A stretch of DNA of 64,000 nucleotides, taken from positions 558,001 through 622,000 of the forward strand of contig JACKCH010000012.1 of assembly GCA_020634115.1 (NCBI GenBank), given 5' to 3'. Source of the stretch: Anaerolineaceae bacterium. GTDB lineage: Bacteria; Chloroflexota; Anaerolineae; Aggregatilineales; Phototrophicaceae. Positions 17,383 to 26,210 of the stretch are shown here, in pieces (positions within the stretch are counted from its first letter, which is position 1; each line of letters starts with the position of its first letter). The notes under the pieces are model-generated. The model made no database searches. It saw only the letters and a program-made list of their open reading frames with translations, and had not been told where the DNA came from. The position numbers and the translations under genes are program-made.

Positions 17383-18411
17383 TCATTCAACCTGGACAGA
17401 TTTGATCTTATTCCCGGTTTCCACATCCCACAGATCAATTCTACCAAGGATATCTACACTCGCCAGAATAGTACCTTCACTGTTCCATTGAATATCCGAA
17501 ATGCGGCGCACATGATCTTCAAATTGGCGAAGCCGCACGGCACTGTCTATCTCCCAAATCTCCATTGTTTCACCTGCGACCAGGAGAGCCAAACGATTCC
17601 GAGTGGGATTCCATCGCACCAGTGAAGCCACTACCGGTAGTGATTGAACCTGTGCATTGGTTTCTACGTCCCATACTTCAAGGGTGTTTTTCGCTGTAAT
17701 CGCCAGTTCTGTATCTGCGCCCCAAGACATAGATCGGGCATCATCCTCGAACAGGAAAACCTGTTCACCCGTCTGCATGTTCCAGACTCGCACTTTACCG
17801 CTGCTATATTGACCTGCAAGAAATCTACCGGTTGCAGACCATTGTAAAGCATAGACCAGATCGCTATATTGCTCCGCCGAATAAGTAAACCCCGGCAACG
17901 CTATCTCAAGCTGATAAGTCATCGCATTCCATATCTGTATCGTATGGTTTCGACTACTTGTTGCAACTAAGTCATCCTCCTTGCTCCACGCCGCAGGAAA
18001 GAACGCATCAGGCAGTTGGGTCGTCGTATCGGATTGCAAATCCCATACACCAACTCCCCCTATATAAGCCAAGACCAATTTGGTACCCGTGCTGTTCCAG
18101 GAAATCGCATTGGTGATCTCGCCGTCCGGTGGTTGTGGCATATCACGGCGCTGATTAACCAGCTCAAGATCATCGTTAAACACGGCTACCCAGCCGTCAC
18201 AGCAAACAGCCAGTTTTCGCCCTTGTGGCTGCCAGGCCAATCTCAATTGTGGCAGACTTGACCGCCCAGAGGAGGAGAGAATGCCAAACACAATCGGAAT
18301 ACTAAAAGTCAGAACTGCCACAACAATGCCAGAAATCAAAAGAGAACCTACCATCGTGAAGCCAGTAACTGATTTCGCCGATTTCTGGGTCCTCACGGCA
18401 ATAACTCTCAA
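17383..18411 (-). CDS. Membrane-anchored WD40-repeat protein at the end of the trp operon
   Basis: 342 residues. A hydrophobic segment at about residues 18-45 should anchor the protein with the rest outside the membrane, and the remainder reads as six to seven WD40-type blades (for example LRLAWQPQGRKLAVCCDGW, LVWDL-like VGVWDLQSDT, VRVWNMQTGE, LEVWDVETN, IDLWDVETGN). Its TTG start at 18411 overlaps the trpA stop by 4 bases (TTGA), so it is translationally coupled to trpA although no link to tryptophan is known. The DNA is AT-richer than its neighbours, suggesting later recruitment. Ligand or partner unknown. Confidence 0.8.
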   Translation of the reverse strand: MRVIAVRTQKSAKSVTGFTMVGSLLISGIVVAVLTFSIPIVFGILSSSGRSSLPQLRLAWQPQGRKLAVCCDGWVAVFNDDLELVNQRRDMPQPPDGEITNAISWNSTGTKLVLAYIGGVGVWDLQSDTTTQLPDAFFPAAWSKEDDLVATSSRNHTIQIWNAMTYQLEIALPGFTYSAEQYSDLVYALQWSATGRFLAGQYSSGKVRVWNMQTGEQVFLFEDDARSMSWGADTELAITAKNTLEVWDVETNAQVQSLPVVASLVRWNPTRNRLALLVAGETMEIWEIDSAVRLRQFEDHVRRISDIQWNSEGTILASVDILGRIDLWDVETGNKIKSVQVE

Positions 18412-19214
18412 TCCAGTGCCGCCCGCAACTGCTCGGCCAGCGCACCTGTCGCCGCTGCACCGTCTTTCCCGGCTTTCACCAACGCGCTGCCCACAATGAA
18501 GCCATCCAGCAGCCCGTTCATACTCCGGGCTTGCTCCGGCGTACTGATCCCAAAGCCCAACACCAGCGGCTTATCGCTGTGCGCCCGCACCCGGCCAATA
18601 AACACCTTGAGGTCAACCGGTAACTCCGTCCGCGCCCCGGTGACACCGGTCAGGGAAACCACGTAAATAAACCCGGTTGCCGCCTGATTCACCAGAGCAA
18701 TCCGGCGCTCGTCACTAGTCGGCGCCAGGAAAAACACCATCGCCAGCCCTACGCGGGAACAGGCTTCACTGAACAGTCCTGCTTCCTCCGGTGGCAGGTC
18801 AGGGATAATCAACCCATCTGCACCCGCCGCTTTGGCGTCGCGTACAAAGGCGTCCACCCCATAGGCCAGCAGCGGATTAAGGTAGCTCATAAGCAGCATC
18901 GGCTGTTGCACACCGCGCCCGCGCAGTTCCCGCACCGCATCAAGGCATTTCCGCACCGTGATTCCATTTTCCAGCGCGACCTGGGTTGCCGCCTGAATCG
19001 TCGGGCCATCGGCCAGCGGGTCACTGAACGGCACACCGATCTCAAAACCATCCACTCCGGCCTCAGCCATCGCAGTAATGGCGTCCAACGACTCGGCGTA
19101 ATTGGGATACCCCACCGGGAAATAGGGCAGAAACGCCGCCCGGTTCTGTTCTTTGGCACGGGCGAACAGCGCCGCAATCGCGCTTACACCCTGGATGGCC
19201 TCGGTGTGTGCCAT
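18408..19214 (-). CDS. trpA: Tryptophan synthase alpha subunit
   Basis: Cleaves indole-3-glycerol phosphate and passes indole to TrpB. Catalytic Glu and Asp are in GFEIGVPFSDPLADGPTIQ; phosphate-binding motifs include GLIIPDLPPEEA, YVVSLTGVTGAR and VLGFGIST, then GFIVGSALV. The start at ATG 19214 is supported by AAGGAG six bases upstream; an in-frame ATG at 19235 is less likely. 268 residues, normal. It is separated from trpB by five unrelated genes and from its immediate upstream gene by a 113-base gap with a 20-base perfect palindrome. Confidence 0.96.
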   Translation of the reverse strand: MAHTEAIQGVSAIAALFARAKEQNRAAFLPYFPVGYPNYAESLDAITAMAEAGVDGFEIGVPFSDPLADGPTIQAATQVALENGITVRKCLDAVRELRGRGVQQPMLLMSYLNPLLAYGVDAFVRDAKAAGADGLIIPDLPPEEAGLFSEACSRVGLAMVFFLAPTSDERRIALVNQAATGFIYVVSLTGVTGARTELPVDLKVFIGRVRAHSDKPLVLGFGISTPEQARSMNGLLDGFIVGSALVKAGKDGAAATGALAEQLRAALD

Positions 19215-19278
19215 GTCATTCTCCTTAATACCCATTATGATTACCAGGACTCACGCAGTTCGGGCCATCTTCTCGCGT

Positions 19279-19298
19279 GGGCATGATATATCATGCCC
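19279..19298. repeat. Perfect 20-base palindrome upstream of trpA
   Basis: GGGCATGATA joined to its exact reverse complement, followed by CCTAC like the palindrome at 16606. There is no U-tract. It lies between the histidine phosphatase gene and trpA and could be an operator, a processing site or a REP-like element. Confidence 0.6.
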
Positions 19299-19327
19299 CT
19301 ACACCCACTAACCGCGCAGCTTCTTCG

Positions 19328-19849
19328 CTACTCAACCCGCAGAATCTCTATCGAAACGAATTTACCACCCTCAAAGGCCAGCCGCACGCCCTCACACCAC
19401 GAGCAATACCGTCCCCAGGTTACATGGTCAGCATCCGGCAGGCAGCCCACCGCCCCGGCCTCTAAAATGCCGCCGTGCGAGACGACCAACGCCGCGCCCC
19501 CGTCGGAAAGCGACGCCACTACCGAACGCAGGAACTCACCATGTTTACGGCTATAGGCCGCTGCCGCACCATCCCGTTTGAGCGCCACGCCCCAGGACGC
19601 GAATCCTTCATCCCAGCTCACTTCGGCATCTACGCCCTCATCCATCATGCCTAGCTCATCTAACTGCTCATCCACCGCGAAGCCCATCGCCAGCGCAGTT
19701 TCGTAGGCGCGGGGAATCGTGCTGGTGATGACCCGTTCAAACGACCCCATCGTCTCGCCCACGCGCCGCGCCAGAGTTACCCCGGCCTGGGAAAGGTGTT
19801 GGCCGGGTTTGATACGCATCGTATGCCGCCGCATTTCCAGGTAACGCAT
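19328..19849 (-). CDS. Histidine phosphatase superfamily protein
   Basis: 173 residues. The catalytic motif RRHTMR near the N-terminus supplies the phospho-accepting His (the family usually has RHGE/Q), ITSTIPRAYETA gives the second Arg region, and ALVVSHGGIL the second His. The start ATG at 19849 leaves a very short lead (MRYLEMRRHT), which is normal for the family. Substrate unknown: sugar phosphates, nucleotides or SixA-like phosphohistidine are all possible. It lies in the trp operon between the glycosyltransferase-like gene and trpA. Confidence 0.8.
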   Translation of the reverse strand: MRYLEMRRHTMRIKPGQHLSQAGVTLARRVGETMGSFERVITSTIPRAYETALAMGFAVDEQLDELGMMDEGVDAEVSWDEGFASWGVALKRDGAAAAYSRKHGEFLRSVVASLSDGGAALVVSHGGILEAGAVGCLPDADHVTWGRYCSWCEGVRLAFEGGKFVSIEILRVE

Positions 19850-19855
19850 AACGCT

Positions 19856-20629
19856 TTAGTCCTTCTCTACTTCGCGCATCCAGGCGTCCAGGCCAGCTTC
19901 GATAATCTGTGCCGCCACACCAACCCGGAAAGACCACCGTTCCGCGTCGCTGTCATAGGCCGCAATCATCACCTGCTGACGGTCAGAATCGGCGGCGTGC
20001 TCCTGATGCTGGTCGGGGATTTCCCAATCCAGACCATCCACACAGACACCTTCAACACGGAATCCGGCGTGATGCAGCAGAATCGCCCATTCGGTATCCG
20101 CCCCTAATGCCCGGTCTTGCGCCGCGTGCTGAACCAGGTATTTGACCGCTGCCCGGTTGAGTCCTTTTGAGCCAGCACCGAAGTCCATTTCCTGGCCGAG
20201 CAGCGTTGAAAACACCCGGTTGATGATGTGTTCCGTCTGGAACATGGCCTGAGGATGCGTCGCCCACGCCTGTTCAGTCCGCCCAATCACCAGGTACTCA
20301 CTCTGCTGGATATGGTTTACGGTTTGTCGCAGTTCGTCGGGACGGGTTTCCAACCAACGCAGCAGCCTATCCATATCGGCATACTGTACGTAGTCAGCGT
20401 CCGTCTCCGACACGGCTTTGAGCGCCATATACCGGCCCTTAGGCCATTCATCGTTCACGAAGGCAACCACGCCCTGCAGCGACTTCACCTGTTCGACATC
20501 TTCCTGTCCGGCAACCGGCGGCATCGAGATAATGATATGGTCATAAAGCGCCTGTAACTGCGGATACAGCCGTTGCAACCGCCCAATTTCGCCGCGTGGG
20601 TGGAAGGTCGTCGCCAGTGCCACGCTCAT
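19856..20629 (-). CDS. GT-A-like glycosyltransferase domain protein
   Basis: 257 residues. The N-terminal VALATTFHPRGEIGRLQRLYPQ, the acidic DADYVQYADMDRLLRW (about residues 75-91, a candidate DxD-type nucleotide-sugar/metal site) and GAGSKGLNR followed by GADTEWAILLHHAGFRV resemble the GT-A glycosyltransferase layout. No membrane helix or signal peptide. The match is by pattern only, so acceptor and donor are unknown. ATGA overlap with the preceding NUDIX gene; 6 bases before the histidine phosphatase. Confidence 0.6.
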   Translation of the reverse strand: MSVALATTFHPRGEIGRLQRLYPQLQALYDHIIISMPPVAGQEDVEQVKSLQGVVAFVNDEWPKGRYMALKAVSETDADYVQYADMDRLLRWLETRPDELRQTVNHIQQSEYLVIGRTEQAWATHPQAMFQTEHIINRVFSTLLGQEMDFGAGSKGLNRAAVKYLVQHAAQDRALGADTEWAILLHHAGFRVEGVCVDGLDWEIPDQHQEHAADSDRQQVMIAAYDSDAERWSFRVGVAAQIIEAGLDAWMREVEKD

Positions 20630-21054
20630 AAAGCGTTCCCGTATGTTTCAAAGAACGCCCGGAACAGCCGATCTAATCCGAATGCAAAGACCACACCATC
20701 CAATTCGTCATGGCTGAAGGCCGCTAACCGCTGCCCTTCATGCAGATTGACCTGTGCTAGAGGCCGGTCAAGTCTACCGAGAAAAGTATGTACCTCAACC
20801 TGAAACTCGGTGTCCAGGGCGGCGAATTCCAGGGTGAAGATGCGCCAGAACGTCATTTCCGGGCAGAACTCGATTTCTTCGATCAGTTCACGGCGCATCG
20901 CCTCCGCCGGGGATTCGCCCGGCTCAATCCCCCCGCCCAGGGTTGACCATGTATTCGGGAACGCGATTTCCGGCTTATCATCGCGCAACTGCGCCACCAG
21001 CCTACCCTCCGGCGTCACCAGCAGCGCACTCACGGTACGTATGTGTTCGGCCAC
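20626..21054 (-). CDS. NUDIX hydrolase
   Basis: Hydrolyses nucleoside-diphosphate-linked compounds. The Nudix box GGGIEPGESPAEAMRRELIEEI has the required G5xE7xREUXEE spacing. I set the start at GTG 21054, which is 4 bases after the stop of the alpha/beta hydrolase and has GGCGGGG upstream; an ATG at 21090 inside the previous gene is the alternative. Substrate not readable. Part of the trp operon, with an ATGA overlap to the next gene. Confidence 0.85.
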   Translation of the reverse strand: MAEHIRTVSALLVTPEGRLVAQLRDDKPEIAFPNTWSTLGGGIEPGESPAEAMRRELIEEIEFCPEMTFWRIFTLEFAALDTEFQVEVHTFLGRLDRPLAQVNLHEGQRLAAFSHDELDGVVFAFGLDRLFRAFFETYGNAL

Positions 21055-21058
21055 TGCC

Positions 21059-21931
21059 CTACCCCGCCACCAGTGCTTCCAGAATCTCACGCCAGTGCGT
21101 GAGGAACGATAGATGTCCTCCGCCCGGCAAGAAGTGTGTTACCGTGTTGGGGATATGCGCGGCGAGGTATTCACCCATCTGCATCGGAACGGCGGTGTCG
21201 TCTTGCCAGTACCACAGGTGGGCTTGGGGCTGGATGTCCTCCAGGCGGAAGCCCCAGGGCGACGCCAGAATTTGCGCCTCACGCACGATGCCTTTGACGC
21301 CCTGCCGGGCTGACTCTTGCCAATAGCCGATGACCTGCTCACGGATGGCCGGGTTTTCAAGGAGGGCAAGGTCAGCAGCGGAACGCCGCGTATTTCCGAC
21401 TTCCAGCGCCTTTTCGGGGTTCGCCAGCGTCGCCGCCATCTGCCGCCCGGTGAAATAGCGCAGCAGCCATCCGGGATATTTCGCACTGATCTGGAACGCT
21501 GCGCGGAAGGCATCATTCATCCCCTCAAATGCGCCGTCCCGATCAACCGGAGAGGCACCACTCACTATCGCAGCGGCCTTCACCCGCTCCGACAGTTTAT
21601 ACGCTGTCACCGCCGCGCACGGCCCACCTGCCGAAACGCCAAAAACGGCAAATTCCCCGATTCCCAACGAATCAGCCAACTGCTCAATATCGCCAGGAAA
21701 GTCCAGCAAAGTGCGTTTGGGCAGGAAATCTGACATCCCGTAGCCGGGGCGATCTGGCGTAATCATCCGCACGCCGAGCGACTCCGCGATGCTTTCATCC
21801 GGATGGCGCATCAACCGTGAGCCGGGGTTGCCGTGCATAAAAATGACGGGTTGCCCGGATAGATCGCCATGTTCGGTATAAGCCAGTGTACGCCCGTCCC
21901 GGAGCGTGATTGTTTTCGTTTCGCTAGACAT
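21059..21931 (-). CDS. Alpha/beta hydrolase
   Basis: 290 residues. Oxyanion motif FMHGNPGS, nucleophile elbow FGVSAGG with Ser, the acid region WQDDTAVP and the catalytic His in PGGGHLSF give a complete triad. The long helical cap between about residues 125 and 215 resembles proline iminopeptidase or esterase types, but no specific substrate can be assigned. The start at ATG 21931 is chosen because AAAGG is 5 bases upstream; the frame continues to an ATG at 21952. Located in the trp operon between the NTF2-like and NUDIX genes. Confidence 0.9.
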   Translation of the reverse strand: MSSETKTITLRDGRTLAYTEHGDLSGQPVIFMHGNPGSRLMRHPDESIAESLGVRMITPDRPGYGMSDFLPKRTLLDFPGDIEQLADSLGIGEFAVFGVSAGGPCAAVTAYKLSERVKAAAIVSGASPVDRDGAFEGMNDAFRAAFQISAKYPGWLLRYFTGRQMAATLANPEKALEVGNTRRSAADLALLENPAIREQVIGYWQESARQGVKGIVREAQILASPWGFRLEDIQPQAHLWYWQDDTAVPMQMGEYLAAHIPNTVTHFLPGGGHLSFLTHWREILEALVAG

Positions 21932-21952
21932 AAATGCCTTTCCCGATAACAT

Positions 21953-22333
21953 TCATTCGAATGGCATAGCCTGACGATGCCACCATTCTCTGAAAAATAT
22001 ACACTCCTGATGAGGATTGATCTCAGCCAGGAGAATACCGTCCAGGTGAATCGTTTTGCCGCTTTTCACCCGCTGAAACGTCGTTGTCCAGTGTGCCAGC
22101 AGCGTATATCCGGTAATAGAGAGAGTCTCCGCCTGAAAATGCACGTCCCTCTGTTTCAGCGCGATACCCTGCCAGTAGCGGATAACATCGTTTCTACCCC
22201 GCAGCGGCGCAGCAAAAGGATTAATGTAGTACAGTGCATCCTCGGCAAATAACCGCCCAATTCGTTCAGCGTCATGGGTTTCCCAGGCCTGGCCGTATGC
22301 GTTCAGCCAATCACTGAATAAACTCATATCCAT
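21953..22333 (-). CDS. SnoaL/NTF2-like fold protein
   Basis: 126 residues. The N-terminal helix FSDWLNAYGQAWETHDAERIGRLFAEDALYYINPF and the later HWTTTFQRVKSGKTIHLDGIL/FFREWWHR strands match small NTF2-like/SnoaL proteins, which bind or transform small hydrophobic ligands. No catalytic assignment is possible. It lies 15 bases after trpB and 21 before the hydrolase start. Confidence 0.75.
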   Translation of the reverse strand: MDMSLFSDWLNAYGQAWETHDAERIGRLFAEDALYYINPFAAPLRGRNDVIRYWQGIALKQRDVHFQAETLSITGYTLLAHWTTTFQRVKSGKTIHLDGILLAEINPHQECIFFREWWHRQAMPFE

Positions 22334-22348
22334 ACCGAAGCCAAGAGA

Positions 22349-23578
22349 TCAGGCACGGCTGCCTAACTCTTTAATCACGGTATCCAGGTCTTTATCACCC
22401 CGCCCAGAGAGATTCACCAGGATAACCGAGTCCTTCGGCATATTGGGGGCGCGTTTGATGACCTCGGCCACCGCGTGCGAGCTTTCCAGCGCCGGGATAA
22501 TGCCTTCCAACTGGCTCAACATCTGGAAGGCTTCCAGAGCCTCATCATCCGTCGCCAGGGTGTAAAATGCCCTTTCCTGCTGGCGTAACCAGGCATGTTC
22601 TGGCCCCACCGAGGCGTAATCCAATCCGGCGGAAACACTATGCGTATTCATGATCTGTCCGTCGGCATCCTGCAAAACAAACGAGCGCGTGCCCTGCAAC
22701 ACCCCCGGACGCCCCAGGCGGGGATCAGCGAAACGGGCGGCATGTTCGCCGCTATCTACACCATGTCCACCGGCCTCCACGCCGATCAAATCCACATTTT
22801 CATCTTCACGGAACGCATGAAAAAGGCCAATCGCATTACTGCCGCCGCCCACACAGGCGATACATACATCCGGTAGCCGCCCCGCCATTTCGACAATCTG
22901 CTCCCGCGCTTCAATGCCGATCACACTCTGGAAATCACGCACCATCATCGGGTACGGGTGCGGCCCCAACGCCGAACCAAGCAGGTAAAACGTGGTGTTG
23001 ACGTTCGTCACCCAATCCCGAATCGCCTCATTAATCGCATCCTTGAGCGTTTTACTGCCACTTTCCACTGGGATGACTTCCGCGCCGAGCAGTTTCATGC
23101 GAAACACGTTCGGCTGCTGGCGGGCGATGTCCACGCTGCCCATATAGACATGACATTCCATGCCGAGTAGGGCCGAAGCAGTGGCGCTGGCGACGCCGTG
23201 CTGCCCCGCGCCGGTTTCCGCGACAACCCGGTGTTTGCCCATCCGCTGCGCCAGGAGCGCCTGCCCCAGGGCGTTATTGATCTTATGCGCCCCGGTATGC
23301 GCCAGATCTTCGCGTTTGAGGTAGATTTGCGCCCCGCCCAGGTGTTCCGAAAGGCGTTTGGCGTAGCTCACCGGGGTAGGACGCCCGGTGTAAGTCTTTT
23401 GCAAATTAGCGAATTCCGCCTGAAACACCGGGTCGGCCATTGCCTCCCGGTAAGCAGCAGTGAGTGCATCCAGCGCCGGAATCAGCGTCTCCGGCACGAA
23501 GCGCCCGCCGAACTCGCCAAAATAACCCCGCTCATCGGGGACTGAAGCAGTGTTGGTCTGAATATAAGGATCCGTCAT
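22349..23578 (-). CDS. trpB: Tryptophan synthase beta subunit
   Basis: PLP-dependent condensation of indole and serine to tryptophan. GYFGEFGGRFVPETL at the N-terminus, the PLP Lys in HTGAHKINNALGQ, GAGQHGVA, and the PLP phosphate-binding CVGGGSNAIGLF are all intact, so this is a canonical TrpB1-type enzyme. The start is the ATG at 23578; the frame also offers TTG at 23584. 409 residues. It follows the second GNAT gene by 24 bases. Confidence 0.97.
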   Translation of the reverse strand: MTDPYIQTNTASVPDERGYFGEFGGRFVPETLIPALDALTAAYREAMADPVFQAEFANLQKTYTGRPTPVSYAKRLSEHLGGAQIYLKREDLAHTGAHKINNALGQALLAQRMGKHRVVAETGAGQHGVASATASALLGMECHVYMGSVDIARQQPNVFRMKLLGAEVIPVESGSKTLKDAINEAIRDWVTNVNTTFYLLGSALGPHPYPMMVRDFQSVIGIEAREQIVEMAGRLPDVCIACVGGGSNAIGLFHAFREDENVDLIGVEAGGHGVDSGEHAARFADPRLGRPGVLQGTRSFVLQDADGQIMNTHSVSAGLDYASVGPEHAWLRQQERAFYTLATDDEALEAFQMLSQLEGIIPALESSHAVAEVIKRAPNMPKDSVILVNLSGRGDKDLDTVIKELGSRA

Positions 23579-23602
23579 TATCAAAAAATCCCATCTACGA
23601 CA

Positions 23603-24097
23603 TTAAACGCCGACAATCCGACTCCGCCGTTCCATAAAAACCGTGTCACGCCAGAGGCCGTTCATCTGGCCGATTTTCTCCCTGCGCCCCACTTCACGGA
23701 AGCCGCAGGCCGTATGCAACGTGATGCTGGTCATGTTCTCCGGGAAGATACTGGCTTGCAACATCCATAATCCCGCCTGCTCGGACTCCGCCACTAACCG
23801 CTCAAGCAAGGCTCTGCCGATGCCCTGGCCGCGCCCTGCCGCCGCCACATACACACTGACTTCCGCTACACCCGCGTAGACGCAGCGGCTTGAAACCGAA
23901 GTCAGTGCCGCCCATCCTAGAATCGACTCGCTATGCCGAGCAACGAGGCGGCAGTCCGGGCGATGTTTCTCATCCCATACCGCCCATTCTGGCACAGTTG
24001 TCTCGAATGTCGCGTTGCCGGTATCAATGCCTTCTTTGTAAATCATACTGACCTGGGGCCAATCGCCCGTTTGCATCGGTTCAATTCTGAAGTCCAT
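23603..24097 (-). CDS. GNAT acetyltransferase, phosphinothricin/methionine-sulfoximine type
   Basis: 164 residues closely following the pattern of the Pat/YncA group: IRIEP-type start, IYKEGIDTGNATFETTVPEW, GWAALTSVSSRCVYAGVAEVSVYV and the acetyl-CoA loop GRGQGIGRALLERL, then FPENMTSITLHTACGFREVGRREKIGQMNGLWRDTVFMER. The family acetylates the amino group of glutamate-like or methionine-derivative compounds; the natural substrate here is inferred only. It sits between NUDIX and trpB in the trp operon. Confidence 0.9.
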   Translation of the reverse strand: MDFRIEPMQTGDWPQVSMIYKEGIDTGNATFETTVPEWAVWDEKHRPDCRLVARHSESILGWAALTSVSSRCVYAGVAEVSVYVAAAGRGQGIGRALLERLVAESEQAGLWMLQASIFPENMTSITLHTACGFREVGRREKIGQMNGLWRDTVFMERRSRIVGV

Positions 24098-24101
24098 CCG
24101 G

Positions 24102-24728
24102 TCAAATCCTCAGGTGTTTTTCGCCATTCAAGGCACGCTTCACGAGAATCAGCATCTTGTAAAGATAATCATCAAGGGTTGGAATCAGGTCATCATTGTT
24201 GATGGTCACTATTCTGCTTTGCAGGCCGACAGCCCGCACTTCCACCCGATCCCGATCCCCGGCACACAGTTCTAACCCTTCATCCACCGGCAACGCAACC
24301 AATCCGGCTAATTCTTCAACCTGATAGTGATAGGTGCTGATGTCCTGGTCATGGATAAGCAGGAACACATCTGCGAACTGATGGTCAATCAAATTCTCGT
24401 ATCGCGCCATGCCGATACGAACTCCCAGCGGAATCAGGTCGTCAAAATCAACCGTGATGCCGAGTTCTTCCTGTACTTCGCGCACGCCATCGTAGATGGT
24501 TTCGCCCGCCTGATAATGTCCGGCGGCGCTTATATCCAGCAGATTGGGAAACACTTCGGTATTTGCCCCGCGCCGTTGAAGTACCACGAAATCGCGCCCG
24601 GATACGTCCCGGTAAGCGACCCAGCAGTGAAATACCTTGTGCCAGTCACCGTCACGATGAACAGCCCCGCGTTCCTTCGTGCCGATTTTGTTCAACTGGT
24701 CATCATAGATATCCAGTATTTCCGTCAT
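24102..24728 (-). CDS. NUDIX hydrolase, IDI-like long form
   Basis: 208 residues beginning with EILDIYDDQLNKIG-type sequence, typical of the YfcD/isopentenyl-diphosphate-isomerase-like Nudix group. The Nudix box is ISAAGHYQAGETIYDGVREVQEELGI; the first Gly pattern is SAAGHYQAGE, with the REVQEELG core intact. An acidic C-terminal helix follows. Its ATGA overlap with the trpF stop indicates coupling. Function in the trp operon unknown; it could be a housekeeping pyrophosphatase. Confidence 0.85.
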   Translation of the reverse strand: MTEILDIYDDQLNKIGTKERGAVHRDGDWHKVFHCWVAYRDVSGRDFVVLQRRGANTEVFPNLLDISAAGHYQAGETIYDGVREVQEELGITVDFDDLIPLGVRIGMARYENLIDHQFADVFLLIHDQDISTYHYQVEELAGLVALPVDEGLELCAGDRDRVEVRAVGLQSRIVTINNDDLIPTLDDYLYKMLILVKRALNGEKHLRI

Positions 24729-25384
24729 GACGCATTCCTGGCAGCATCCGCGAATATTCGCATTTTGTCGTAATCCTTCACCCCCGGCGTGCTTTCAACC
24801 CCGCTGGCAACATCTACCCCCCAGGGTTGAATCTGCGCGACTCGTCCCCCGACATTCTCCGGCGTCAATCCACCCGCCAGCATGAGGCGCGGCACCAACT
24901 CCTTCACCGCTAAGGCCACCTCCACACTCGCCTGCTCCCCGGTGCCACCGTAAAGATTCGGATGGTAGGCATCCAACAGGAGCGAGGGAATGCGTTCATC
25001 GGATGGAAACACGGAGCGATAATACTTCACATCTTCCAGCGCCAGTGTCATGTTCGGTGGGCGAATGGCTTTGTATGCCCGTCCGCGCAATTCAACCAGC
25101 ACCGCATCGGATTCGTCACCACTGAGTTGCGCAAAATCCAACCGCGCATGGCCCACGACATAGGCAATATCGCTGCCAGTTGCGTTCACGAATACGCCCA
25201 CCAGGGTCGGGCAGGCATCGCCCAGCATCGCCCGCAATTCATCACAGAGAATCCGGGCGTTATCAGGATGAATAAAACGCGGACTCTGGCGATAAAAATT
25301 CAGTCCCAGGAGATGCGCCCCATATTCAGCGGCGGCCAGCGCATCGTCTAATGTAGTTACACCGCATATTTTAACCCTGGTCAT
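24725..25384 (-). CDS. trpF: Phosphoribosylanthranilate isomerase
   Basis: Third step of tryptophan synthesis, an Amadori rearrangement. VKICGVT at the N-terminus contains the catalytic Cys; the catalytic Asp lies in LLLDAYHPNLYGGTGE; LAGGLTPENVG and GVDVASGVESTPGVKD bind the phosphate. 219 residues, normal for a stand-alone TrpF. ATGA overlaps on both sides, with trpC upstream and NUDIX downstream. Confidence 0.96.
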   Translation of the reverse strand: MTRVKICGVTTLDDALAAAEYGAHLLGLNFYRQSPRFIHPDNARILCDELRAMLGDACPTLVGVFVNATGSDIAYVVGHARLDFAQLSGDESDAVLVELRGRAYKAIRPPNMTLALEDVKYYRSVFPSDERIPSLLLDAYHPNLYGGTGEQASVEVALAVKELVPRLMLAGGLTPENVGGRVAQIQPWGVDVASGVESTPGVKDYDKMRIFADAARNAS

Positions 25385-26196
25385 GATTCCCCCTTACGTC
25401 GCTGTGTACTGAACTCGCGGACTCTTTGAGGGATATTACCAGCTTTGACCAGCGATTCGCCAACCAGAATCGCGCCCGCCCCATACTGCCCCATCAATCG
25501 GACATCTTCCACCCGACGAATGGCACTCTCAGCCACCAATGTGACTTCGGGCGGGACGAGCCGCGCTAACCGAGCCGTCGTTCCGAGGTCTTCATGAAAG
25601 GTTTTCAGATCACGATTGTTCACACCAATCAGCCGGGGAGCAATTTGCAACGCCCGTTCCAGTTCCGCCTCGTTATGCACCTCAACCAGCGGCGTCATAC
25701 CCAATTCCAGCACCAGGGCGTGCAGATCAGCCAGATGGGCGTCATCCAACGCCGCCGTAATCAACAGGACGGCATCCGCGCCCACCGCCCGGCCTTCGTA
25801 TATCTGGTATGGGTCAATCACAAACTCTTTGCGCAAAACCGGCACATTGACCACCGCCCGAACTGCCCGCAGGTAATCGAGATGCCCCTGGAAAAAGCGC
25901 TCGTCGGTGAGGACGGAAATCGCCGCTGCGCCGTTGGTCGCATAGATCATCGCCAACGCTACCGGGTCGAAGTCCTCCATGAGAACCCCCTTGCTGGGAG
26001 AGGCTTTTTTCACTTCCGCAATTAACGCCACCGTATCCCGTTGGAGCGCGGCCAGAAAGTCACGCGGCGGGGCGGTGTCGCGCAACTGCCCTTTGACTGC
26101 ATCCAGAGGCAACCGCGCTTGCGCCGCCGTGATTTCATCTACCTTATGCGCCAGAATTTTATCCAGCACCGTGTCCGTCTTGACGTAAAGGCTCAT
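25381..26196 (-). CDS. trpC: Indole-3-glycerol phosphate synthase
   Basis: Ring closure to indole-3-glycerol phosphate. EVKKASPSKGVL has the substrate-binding Lys and Ser, VLRKEFVIDPYQIYE the catalytic Lys/Glu region, EVHNEAELERAL, GVNNRDLKTF and AESAIRR complete the barrel motifs. 271 residues, single-function. Located 14 bases after trpD. Confidence 0.97.
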   Translation of the reverse strand: MSLYVKTDTVLDKILAHKVDEITAAQARLPLDAVKGQLRDTAPPRDFLAALQRDTVALIAEVKKASPSKGVLMEDFDPVALAMIYATNGAAAISVLTDERFFQGHLDYLRAVRAVVNVPVLRKEFVIDPYQIYEGRAVGADAVLLITAALDDAHLADLHALVLELGMTPLVEVHNEAELERALQIAPRLIGVNNRDLKTFHEDLGTTARLARLVPPEVTLVAESAIRRVEDVRLMGQYGAGAILVGESLVKAGNIPQRVREFSTQRRKGES

Positions 26197-26210
26197 ATCA
26201 TCCCTGGCGG

